Below, piece by piece: positions 50,437 to 60,730 of a stretch of DNA of 64,000 nt. Source of the stretch: Intoshia linei (taxonomy: Eukaryota; Orthonectida; Rhopaluridae); assembly GCA_001642005.1 (NCBI GenBank), contig LWCA01000044.1:1-64000 (forward strand), given 5' to 3'. Position numbers and translations under genes: made by a program. The first letter of the stretch is position 1, and every line of letters starts with the position of its first letter. A model generated the notes under the pieces. It was not told the origin of the DNA. It searched no databases and saw nothing but the letters and a program-made list of their open reading frames with translations.

Positions 50437-53400
50437 CTTCAGTTAAGTTTGCATCAAAATTTTCAAAATTAAAAATGTAATTAATCCATTTTAAAATGGT
50501 GAAATCTGGATTTAATTCATAATTTTCACTTTTTATCTAAATTTATTAGTTGTTTTTGAAATTTTTGAAATAATGATGAAAATTACCAAATGTGTACATA
50601 TTGTATTGATAGATTTGATTACTTTAATGTTTTCATATATAAATTGAATATTATCCAAAATGTCCCCGTTTACAATATCAAATAGAATTAAGAAAAACTA
50701 AATTACATTATTTAAAATTAAACATTTTGTTTTCTGTTATGGATAAATACAGACAAAGTACAATAGACTTTATTATGGTGTCACATTTTTTGATAAATTA
50801 TAGAATCTAATGTATGTTTAGTCTAAAGTATTTAGATTCTAAACTTTAGAGTATAGTGTTTTCATTTATAAAATATTAATATTAGTTCAAAATAAAAATA
50901 TCTATATATACTTTTTCGAGTTGCGCACACCCAATGCCGAGCCTACTATACCCAGACTCCGCTTTTAGCGAGGTACTAGACGATATTTATGTGGTATACT
51001 CTTTATTATCTTTATATTATAATTATATAATTATCATTTTTTTTATACCTTGATCCCCAGTAAATAAAATAATTTTATAAAAAATATATGAATATGTAGA
51101 AGGCTGGTCAACTATAGAAATGTCGAATCGTATATTATTTACTATATATTATATACTATTATTTTTAATTCAATAACCTTATACATATTCTGTCCATTAT
51201 AAGATATTAAAATTTTATTAAATTGACTTTCTAAATCATTTTCTTGATATTTATTAGTTAAATTATTCATCACGTCAATTCCAATCTAAATGTACATTAC
51301 AATATATATAAGATGCACGTGATTGATATGTAGAGTCTATATCAGTGCTTTTTAACCTTTTTACTTCAAGGCACACAGGTGAAACACATAAAAATTTCTG
51401 ATATATCTTAAATTTTGATAAAAAAAGCACATCGATATTCGAAAATGTGCAAAGATTAAAAGAATAAAAATGTAAAATCGTATAATGTATTGTAATTGTA
51501 ATTAATGAATAAAATCAAAGAATTATCAATGTAAAAGTTTGAAACTAATTTTAAAATTCGATTACTTTATTATATTATTATTCAACTTATATTGTAATAA
51601 TAACTAATAATTATGAGTCATTAATAGTTTATTACTTTTTAAAAAAACTTTTTTATAAAATAAATTCAAATATCTTCGCGGTATACCTCAATACTACTCA
51701 CGGCGCACCATTGCACCGCGGTGCATGGGTTAAGAATCACTGGTCTACACTAAAATGTAACATTAAATTACATCAGGTTGACTAGACTTTTGCAAAAAGT
51801 TCAATTTTTCCCAAACCGATTCAAAAAAATGACTATATTCTAAACATGTTACATTATAAAATAAAATGTTAATTTATAAAACAATTACCATTAGATTTAA
51901 TAAAGTATTTTGATATTAATCCTATAAACAAATGAATTTGACTTTGCATTATATCGGATATCATGGTATGCAAATCTTTATAACTCGATTTGTTAATTAA
52001 ATTATAAATATCCATAATATTTTCTTCAATGTTATCAATAGAAATATTTGACATGTGTTCATTTTTCAGAGAGTATATTAAACAATGAATAAATTTTTCA
52101 ATGTATTTTACACATTCCAAACTAATTTTAAAATTATAGATATTAATTAATGGTTCATTCAACTTTCAAAAAATATTTAATTAAAGATTTGGTTTGCAAT
52201 AGAATTTTTTTAAATTAAAAATTTTTAAAATTTGAATTTTAAAATGGGTTTTTAGGATTTTTTTTTGAACCAAACTTGCCAGAGGGGTTTCTTAGAAATT
52301 TTTTTAAACCAAACTTTCAAGGGGGGTTTTAAGATTTTTTTTTGACCTATACTTTAAGGTTGGTTCAAAAATAATTCATAAAAACTCCCCTTAAAATTTA
52401 TTATTCAAATACAAAATTATATATTAAATATACTAGTATCATATAAATATAAATTAACCTAGCGAATAACGAAGGTTTTAATGTACATATACATTATGTA
52501 ATACATATTATGTATATTTAATATAATGCAACGTGTATTATTAAACCCTATGAAAATATAATTTTAAATTACTCAACGTGCTGATTCGAATTCAGATGAA
52601 CATTTAATGAGATGGAAAAAATTTTAGTGATTCCATTAATAAAAATATTTATATCATTTATATTAATTTTAATTTCTGTATCCGTATTTTCAACATCAAT
52701 ATAAGCCACATTTATGAGATTATAATATAAAACGGTCATAATTTTGATGGGTGAAAATAAAATGACTAATTCTTCCAATAAACTGGAATGTGTGCTTCTA
52801 AATTTTTGATTTAAATATTAATAAAGTTATTATTAGTAGTTATTCAACAATGCGAATTTTTCGCAGGGTTGTGGAGAGCCAAGAGTGAACCGGCCAATGA
52901 AAATAGTAAGACCATACACCGACATTGTTCTAGATTTCTAGGATTAATATTTAAGGCAGAGTTAATAATTTTAAAAAGTGTTCTACTATTTATTTATTAT
53001 ACACTTATTCTCTCCAAATAAATTAAAAAAATAGGATCACAAAATGTATTTAAAATTTTTTACATAAATATTACCAAAATAAAATTAAATAGAAATAATT
53101 CATTTTAAATTAAAATATAATGTGAAATGACTAGTTCATGATGAAACAAGTTTGAGAACCACTCCTTTAAAGGATTTATAATAATGAATATTAGAATTTA
53201 TTATTTGATTTATTTTTTTGTAGAATTAAAAAATTCCACCCTCGGCATAGCTAGGTTCTGTTTATACCAAGTATATAACAGTCAATCTAGTCTACAATAT
53301 AGTAAATCATACGCTAATTGAGAAAAAAAATTGGCCAACATTTCTAAAAATTTTTCAAGGCGTTCATTAACACAATTATTTTTAGTGTTTTGAATGAGAA

Positions 53401-54778
53401 CTGACGTTGTGGTAATGATGAAGTTGAAAATGTTTTCCTTATTAGCTTCATCTCCAACATATATAGATTCAATTAAATTATTAAAAATTTCAATAATCTA
53501 AAATGAAAATTATGATTCCCATGTTTTAAAAATATTTATTCTTTTACAATAAAATATTATAGTATATAATATATTAAACTAGATCCCAATAAATATACCA
53601 ATGTTTATTATAATTATAATATTTATTATTATATATAAAATGGTTGGGAACAGCAAATAAAAATCAATCAAATTAAAAAATTACGTTATTTGGTTCTTTT
53701 TCTACTTTCTATAATTAAATATAAAAAATGCAACGAAATCGTTACGTTATTTTCATTGAACATGTCAGTATAAACTTTACCGGCTCTCGCAAAAAGGTGA
53801 GTACCAGGTAAAGTATTTGGATCACATTTAGACTCGAATTGAGCATTTCTTTTTCTAGTTTGAGATTGAGTCAAAGTCTGAGTAAAAGGGCTCTTTTTCT
53901 CCAAATCATCAGGATTTACTAACAATAATATAAACATAGATAATAAAAATGATACCATAAACACAATCCGCGATAAAAGGGTGATAAAGTAAATCTGGCC
54001 ACGATAATCGTTCATTAGGATTTTTATTTAAAATATTTTGTAAAAAATCTTTAAAAATTGGATTGATTTCCATGGACCAATCAATCGAACACTTTCTAAT
54101 TATATGAACTAATCGAAATATGCTATTAGTATAAAATGGAGTTTTTCCCACATATAATTCATAGATTATGCATCCCAGTGCCCAAATGTCCTAAATTGAG
54201 TTAAACACGTTAAATTTTACATTTACCGCTTTATGGTCATATGGTTTTTCTTCAATTAATTCAGGTGACATGTATAATGGAGTTCCTTTGATAGAAGTTA
54301 ATACTAATGTATCCATACTCATACTTCTCGCAAACCCAAAATCACAAAGTTTGACTACAGATTTACCACACAATAAAATATTTTGCGGTTTTAAATCACG
54401 ATGAAGTATTCTGTTTGCATGCAAGTAGTATAAAGCTGACACTAATTGACATGCTATGTTTTTTACTTCAGATTCACACAATTTTTTGTCATCTTCCAAA
54501 ATTTGAAATAACTCACCTTCTGCATAATCTGTTACTACAATAATGTCCGTTGCAGTTTCAAAAGAATCCAACATTCTAATTATGTTTGGATGGTTCAAAG
54601 TACACACAATTTCAATTTCACGTCTTAAATTTGTTAATTCATCTAGACGTCTTCCTATTTTTGGAATAAATTTTAGAGCTACAATTTGAGCCGTGTATAG
54701 CTTTCGTCCTTTGTATACCTTACCGAACGAACCCTCTCCAATTAAATTTAATATTTGATAGTTCCGTACTTTTTTCAT
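50437..54778 (-). CDS. STK36: Fused/STK36 serine-threonine kinase
   Basis: The kinase is encoded by 54778-54227 and 54190-53965, joined in phase across a 36-nt intron. Visible motifs: [13 protein letters not shown] (Gly loop), VALKFIPK (catalytic Lys), [21 protein letters not shown] and [12 protein letters not shown], which is the Fused-type activation segment. The start [16 protein letters not shown] matches Fused (short N-terminus directly before the Gly loop). Further exons are 53918-53746 (after a 46-nt intron), 53497-53313, 52797-52578, 52162-51889, about 51292-51160, about 50685-50595 and about 50552-50437, the last ending [12 protein letters not shown] and a stop. These give the poorly conserved helical (ARM/HEAT-like) C-terminal part; some junction phases are unresolved, and downstream exons to 45.7 kb may belong too. 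Fused acts in Hedgehog signalling and, in vertebrates and planarians, in motile cilia. Divergent from DNAJC27. Confidence 0.88.
51343..51742. repeat. hAT-type MITE
   Basis: Left CAGTGCTTTTTAACCTTTTT, right inverted CAGTGATTCTTAACCCATGC. Flanks GTCTATAT and GTCTACAC agree at 6 of 8. 400 bp, non-coding, inside an STK36 intron (between exons ending 51889 and starting near 51292). Confidence 0.75.
52243..52400. repeat. Short tandem array with inverted tail
   Basis: Three units of about 45 bp of the form GGGGTTTnTTAAGAnTTTTTTTTGAACCAAACTTnnnA, then an inverted partial unit (GGTTCAAAAATAATTCATAA, then AACTCCCCTTAAAA). In an STK36 intron. The layout of direct units closed by an inverse one recalls the array at 56100. 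Confidence 0.6.
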
Positions 54779-55381
54779 TTGTTAATCATAGAAACATATC
54801 AACATTGATTATTGGTTAAATCACCAAGATTTTGTTTATCATCTTTTTAAAATGCATTAAACCAAAACAAATGTATTGCTAACGGAAATAAAAATTTAAC
54901 TGTGCGTAGTACAAATTAATCAATGATATGAATGATTATAAAAATATGTGAAATTCTAAATCATTACAATTGTAATGACATAATAACTAATAATGGCGTA
55001 GAGTACCATTATAATATTGTATAATATACAAATATTAATATATTGAATATCTGATTTTTAATTATTTATTATTAGTTTATATATTAATTTATTTTCTAAA
55101 ATTATGCAAAAAATTTTTTATAATAATTTAATTGTAGTATAGCTATAGTTTATTCTTTGAATGTATTTATATAATTCACTTTTAATAACTTTTGAATTTC
55201 ATCAAAAACTCAATTTACGCCATAAACATAATACAATGTAAAACTTTTAAAACACCTTGTGAATTATGATATACTGTATACGGCTCTAAATCTTGAGAAT
55301 TAATTCATACCTAACTATTATACATGCATTGAGTTAAATTAAGTAACTTGGTTAAAATAAACACTAGTATACTCGTTAAAC
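54779..55381. promoter_or_regulatory. Divergent spacer between STK36 and DNAJC27
   Basis: 603 bp separate the two start codons, so the region must serve both promoters. It is A+T rich with no repeats. A GTAACTTGGTTA segment near 55346 is only a weak fit to an RFX X-box. No TATA or initiator can be singled out. Confidence 0.4.
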
Positions 55382-58300
55382 ATGATAAACGATATTCTTC
55401 GGATAAAAATTATCAGTATTGGCAATATCAGTTCCGGAAAAGTAATTTAATTTCAATTACTATTTTACTATATTTTTAGAGTTGTGTTATTAAGCGATTC
55501 TGTGAAAAACGGTTCGTTTCTAAATATATGCCAACGATAGGAATTGATTATGGAGTGACGAGGTTATATAATATAATTAATGTATTATTATTAAAATTTG
55601 AAAAATACACGCGTGTTCTGTGTTTGTTACCATTTAGTTATAAAACTAAGAATGTTACAATTTAAAACTATATAATTTCTAAAAGAGATTATTCCAAAGA
55701 GTGTTTTATCGCAACTTTCAATTTTTGAAATTTACTTATTTACGGCAAAAAATGTATTTTACTATTTTTTGTCATTTTTAAAATATATCCTTCCCAGCAA
55801 TTTTGCAATTAATGTAAGCCTGTCTAGATGAATAAAGTTCATTGAACGTACATGTATAATAACATAATGTATAAGTTTTAGAAATTTTTATATATGATGC
55901 AGATTCCCAAGACCCGTGATTGGGAATAAATGTAATTTAATAACAGAAATTCAATCTGAATGAAAAACCCACGACCAGAAAACTCCATCTATCTTTTAAT
56001 TCAGAATTATGTAGTCTTAATGAGTAATGGCAATTTAATTAATTTTTAATAAATAAATGTAATAATTATGATTATCATTTTATTCAATAAAAAATGGGGT
56101 CTACTTAAATCCAACCATTTTTACTAAAAATCCAATTTTATCAACCCTTAAGGGAAAAACCCACTTTTACAAATTCTTTAGGGAAAATTCCACTTTTATC
56201 AATGCTTAAGGGAAAAATCCATTTTATCAATCTCTAAGGGAAAAATTCATTTTCACAAACCCTTAAGTACAAATTCCAATTTTATCAAGCTTTAAATGAA
56301 AAATTCCAGTTTTACCAACCCTAAAAGAAAAAATGCAGTTAAGGTTTTAACCTTTTAGGGTTGGTAAAACCGGATGTTTCGTTTTTGGGTTTGTAGAGGT
56401 GGGTTAATCCCTTAAGGGTTGGTAAAACTGGATTTTTCCCTTAAGGGTAAGTAAAAGTGGAATTTTCATTTTTTAAGTCTAAATAAATGTAAAAATTGTT
56501 TTTTTAACTCATTTTCCATCATCAAGTTGTTCGACTTAATTGACGGTTTTGATTGACCTAATATTTCGTATATTCCTATATTCGAGTTGCGCTCAGCATT
56601 TTAAATATCCTTTTGAAAATAGTATATAAAAATTTAAATTTACCTTTATTTTTTTGCAAAAACAACATTGTTGTAGGTTGTCATAGTTTATATTTTATGG
56701 TATCAACACCCACGCTTAACTATGCAATTCAATTTTTAAAATTTGGTTCTAGCTCAATTTTTGTGGTTTTTATCGACATTCAAATATCGGATAGATTGAA
56801 AATTTTATAAACATTATTCCATAAATAACTGAAATTTGAACGTCCATAAAAACCACAAAAATCGAGCTAAAACCAAATTTTAAAAATTGAATTGCATAGT
56901 TAAGCGTGGGTGTTGATACCATAAAATATAAACTATGACAACCTACAAAAATGTTGTTTTTGCAAAAAAATAAAGGTAAATTTAAATTTTTCTATACTAT
57001 TTTCAAAAGGATATTTAAAATGCTGAGAGCAACTCGAATCGGCATCTTTGCAACACCCCATTCTAGATTATTATATATATCATGATAATACACCATTTAC
57101 GCATTAACCGCCCTTAATTCTTTGATGGGTGTGACACCCTAATGGAGATGGAAATTAGAAATTACATTACTAATTACATATCTATGGCAGCAGTTGAAAC
57201 TTTTTTGTAATAAATTATTATTAATCAAATGTAAAAATCACAATACTTGATGTTCTATTTATTGAAATAAAATATAATTTTAGTATATAGAGCTTCTACT
57301 GTATATTATTTTCCAAAATTGTTGAAACTTTCATAGTTTCTCAAAAATAAAAAAATGAAATATTTACAAATAAATTCGATTTCTTTTTCAAAATTTTTTC
57401 GACAATGACGGTCTCTCCAATCTGTATTAAACATAAAAAATCCAGAAATGTATGTGTTGATTTAGACGGGCTTAAATCAATGGCAAAATTTCTGAAAGGG
57501 GGTATAAATGTAATGTTTACACAAACAGACAAACGCTTTTACAAACTTTTACACTTTATATGTAATAATTCAGTTAATTTAATTTTAATGTAGATTGAAT
57601 TATGATGGTAAAGAAATTAGAGTAAATATTTTTGATATGTCTGGCAATCCATATTATCATGAAGTAATAATTTAAAAAATGAATTAAACATTTCACATTG
57701 TAACAAAACGTTTTATGTAACTAGACCTAGTTTTAATAATAGCATACCATAATTTTATTTCTTCGGTCTGAATTTATGGTTTGACTAATGTTTATCACAT
57801 TGAATTTATCAATTATAATTATAATTGCTATTGGTTCTAATTTGTTAACAAATTGAAAGTAAAATGGTACATATTAATTTGAATATTTTAGATAAGAAAC
57901 GAATTTTACGAAAATACTCAGGGGATAATGCTATTCTATGATGTAGCAAACCGGAAATCTTTTGAAAGTTTGAATCAATGGGTAAAAGAAGCCAAAGGAG
58001 AAATCGATAGTGAAGATTTGAATAGTACTGCATTAATCGTTATAGGGAACAAAGTAAGTGTGTTTTTAAAATGCAATTTTTGTGTAGGTAGATAAAAACA
58101 GAATGGTATCAAGGAATGAAGGTGAATGTTGGGCATCACGTTATAAATTTCCGTATTTCGAAACTTCTGCTAAAAGTGGAATTGGAATAAACAACGCATT
58201 TAATGTAATTAGAATGAGTCTAATCTGGATTTATCTTCAATGATTATTATCAGAGCCGAACCTACCCAGCTCGACACCATTCCTCAGGGGTTCGAAAAAA

Positions 58301-60622
58301 ATTTTGTAAAATGGGGCCTTCGTGTTTTCACATTGAGCATTTAAAAAAATATTTTTAAATATCATAACTGTGAAATCCTGGCAGAACAGAACCTATCAAG
58401 CTTGAGGTCACGCGAAATAGAAAATAATGTTGCATATTTTTTTACAAATGATTAGTTGTCATAGAGATCATACGCAACTATCCAAGACTATTGACTTAAT
58501 ATTTTAAATTTAATACACAAAGTAGTTATGATATTTTAGAATCTAGTATATATTTTTTAATATTCAACTTGTAAAAATGACGCCCATTTTACCAAAATTT
58601 CGTCGAGGCCCTGGGTAGCTACTAGCTGGGCTTATATATTACTACGAATTGAGTGCATCAAATTAATAAATATTCGAAGCTCGAGTATGATATGTTCTAC
58701 TCTGGTAATTATGAAAAATAAAGTGATAATTTATATTCTGATATTGTACTACAGGGTGTACCATTTAGAACAGTGCACTTGTTAAAAAATTTCATATTAT
58801 GAGTGCACTGACGAAATAAAGAACAAATCAACTGTATAAAAACAAGTTCATATTAATTTTTTGAAATGTTAACCACGAGTGAAAGAATATTTTTTGTTTA
58901 GCTATTAATCGAGTTTAAAACATGCCATACTTCATTTATATCCATGAATTGGTTAAATCAAAAATTCGACGAAAAAATAATATCAAAAAGTATATGGTCA
59001 CCAAAGTCTATTGAACTAACGCTATGTGATTTTTATTTGTAGGGAACAATAAAATCTAAAATTTATAAAAATTCCCCTTCAAATATAGAATCCGGAAAAA
59101 CCAATATCATTAACAGTATTAACTCAATTAGCACTCAAGAATTATCTAATGTTTACAACAATTTCCTTAAACGCATTCATTTATGTATCCAATCTGATGG
59201 TGGTCATTTTGAACAGCTATTGTGAATTAAATAATTTTAAGTTTCTAAATTTTTCCTAAATACGTTAGATAAATATCCAAATAATTTTATTATTGAGCAA
59301 ATTTAATTGTTACAGTCAAAATGTTTTTTGATAAACTTGTTATTTTCAAGTGCAGTTTTAAATGGTAGACACTGTACTAAAACATAAGTCAAATGAGATT
59401 ATGCCTGCATGAAATAGCCAATAATCCCATTATAAGATAATTATTGAGTAAATTTTTAAATAAATATTATACGACGTAGTCGATTTTTTCAAGGGGGTGT
59501 TGAAAAAATATATTACTAAAAAGGGGGCGGTAGACCAAGTAAGTTTGGGAACCACTGATAAAGAGTATTTCTTATATAATTATGAGAAACCAGTCCATTT
59601 AAAAACTATAAAGTTTTAAATAAACGACCATCGACGTGTACTAAGCAAACTTAATTATTGGATATGTCTGAGAGTAACACCCTAATACACATAATCAGGA
59701 CCGTGAAGAGTCAATAGTGGGCCTTGGAAAGATGAAAATGCTATCCCTCTATACAACATTTTTAAGGTTCCTATATTAAATATTTAATCCAGCGGGTTAT
59801 AAACCTTTTTTCAGTGTTACTTTCTGAAGTAAAAACATTTCTAAAAGAACGTATTAATTTTCAAGTGTTTCCCATGACGACATAGTCGCCGCATATGGCC
59901 CATCTCTAAACGGCTCTGCACATAATATAATGTAACCATAATTCATACTTATAGTGTATCATTAAAATTATTATTGACAAAATCAAAGCTGACATACAAG
60001 AAACGATACCTGGAAGTTTAAACGCCAAACCAGCCTATTCTGATGAACAAATACGAATAATAAGCAGAATTATAAATAAATCCACTTCAAACCTTCAAAA
60101 ATTGGGACTACAACATGGTGCCACAATGTAAATTTATTGAACTTTTTTTCGCGTACATTGTACAACACTTTTGATGTGCTGTTTTTTTATCAGAAAACTC
60201 ATTTTGTGCGTGGATGTATTTTGCCTTTTGATGGAGCACCAACTAAAAATTATCAATACATTTATCTTTATCTCAACACAAATTTGATTTTAGGGTAAGC
60301 CCCATCGCAAATAAAAATATGACGGTTACATCATTGAAAATTTTTAGAATGCTTCACTATTTTCTAGGACACATTATCCACTGTGACCAGGTTAGCAGAG
60401 GGTGAGAATTAGAACCGATCATGCGATATTATCAACTCATATACACAATTATTCAAAATTAAATCATTGTCATAAAAGATAATTAAATTTAGACAAGAAA
60501 TTAAACGAGCATACAGAAAACTGGCCATACTTCTTCACCCTGACAAAAGTTTAGCACCGCGAACTGCAGAAGCGTTTGATCAATTAACCAATGCTAAATC
60601 ACAACTTTTGAATGATTTTTAA
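55382..60622 (+). CDS. DNAJC27: DNAJC27 (RBJ/RJL): Rab-like GTPase with C-terminal J domain
   Basis: Seven exons (55382-55441, 55480-55562, 57594-57663, 57892-58053, 58088-58204, 59955-60127, 60493-60622) join in phase for 264 residues; the human protein has 273. GTPase motifs: GNISSGKSC (P loop), KRFVSKYMPTIGIDYGVT (switch I with the family hallmark), FDMSGNPYY (switch II, where the catalytic Gln is replaced as in the whole family), GNKVD and ETSAKSG. The last exon gives the J domain helix II and HPD: YRKLAILLHPDK. The RJL family is scattered among eukaryotes and linked to flagella/cilia; the J-domain fusion is the holozoan form. Introns 2 and 5 (about 2.0 and 1.75 kb) are packed with repeats, while introns 1 and 4 are 38 and 34 nt. 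AATAAA follows 15 nt after the stop. The CDK5 start is only 108 bp away. Confidence 0.95.
56100..56475. repeat. Satellite-like array in head-to-head inverted arrangement
   Basis: The left part (56110-56340) repeats a unit of about 29-30 bp resembling CTTAAGGGAAAAATCCA followed by TTTTATCAA, about seven times. The right part (56350-56470) repeats its inverse (GGTTGGTAAAACTGGATTTTT, CCCTTAAGGGT). The array could fold into a long imperfect hairpin. Degenerate relatives lie near 19300-19490 and 23870-24260. In DNAJC27 intron 2. Confidence 0.75.
56580..57039. repeat. Long near-perfect inverted repeat (hairpin)
   Basis: Two arms of about 210 bp (56580-56790 and 56829-57039) are inverse copies with only about eight mismatches that I count, around a loop of about 38 bp. 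The outer ends are ATTCGAGTTGCGCTCAGCAT and its inverse. Neither arm encodes a recognisable protein. No clear target duplication. The ATTCGAGTTGCGC-type end also occurs once at about 50917 (TTTCGAGTTGCGCACACCC). It lies in DNAJC27 intron 2, so the transcript would fold here. Confidence 0.93.
58252..58623. repeat. Probable MITE with CAGAGCCG end
   Basis: Starts CAGAGCCGAACCTACCCAGC; the far side has the inverse-like GGCCCTGGGTAGCTACTAGC and TGGGC. The pairing is imperfect and no duplication is evident. In DNAJC27 intron 5. Confidence 0.4.
58749..59377 (+). mobile_element. Truncated Tc1/mariner-superfamily element in a DNAJC27 intron
   Basis: Ends CTACAGGGTGTACCATTTAG and inverted GTACAGTGTCTACCATTTAA pair well, with TA on both flanks (58747-58748, 59378-59379). 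The interior keeps only the transposase C-terminus on the plus strand (58997-59225): WSPKSIELTLCDFYLWG then KSKIYKNSPSNIESGKTNI and RIHLCIQSDGGHFEQLL. This corresponds to the W-P-SP-L-CDFFLWG third-acid region of mariner-like transposases, with the acidic position read as E/C-D. It is an internally deleted 629-bp copy. Confidence 0.85.
59480..59557. repeat. hAT-type MITE right end
   Basis: GGGGGCGGTAGACCAAGTAA followed by GTTTGGGAACCACTG at 59542-59557 is a hAT terminus. The matching left end was not found. In DNAJC27 intron 5. Confidence 0.5.
59693..59930. repeat. MITE-like repeat with GGACCGTG family motif
   Basis: Left CAGGACCGTGAAGAGTCAAT then AGTGGGCC, and right inverted CAGAGCCGTTTAGAGATGGG, CC. 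The pair is imperfect, but both contain CAG-nnCCGT-n-AGAG and end in GGGCC. In DNAJC27 intron 5, just before exon 6. Confidence 0.5.
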
Positions 60623-60637
60623 ATATATATCATGTAA

Positions 60638-60643
60638 AATAAA
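60638..60643 (+). terminator. Poly(A) signal of DNAJC27
   Basis: AATAAA begins 16 nt after the DNAJC27 stop. It leaves at most about 87 bp for cleavage and for the CDK5 promoter and 5' leader. Confidence 0.55.
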
Positions 60644-60730
60644 ACTTGATATAATTATAACAACGAGACTTATTGATTTATTATTGATTATAATAATCTC
60701 ATATAAAACGTTAACAAATTACAAAACGCT

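Noticed and set aside
55340-55362. Possible RFX X-box (GTAACTTGGTTA) between STK36 and DNAJC27
   Set aside because: Only about half of the consensus positions fit, and A+T-rich sequence yields such matches by chance.
57405-57593. Open frame with VCVDLDGLKSMAKFLKGG inside DNAJC27 intron 2
   Set aside because: Lies directly before exon 3 acceptor in an intron. I recognise no family, and the complementary strand is also open, so it is probably chance or a repeat fragment.
60644-60730. Trans-splice acceptor before CDK5
   Set aside because: The spacer has no pyrimidine tract followed by AG near the start codon, so a leader site cannot be supported from sequence.
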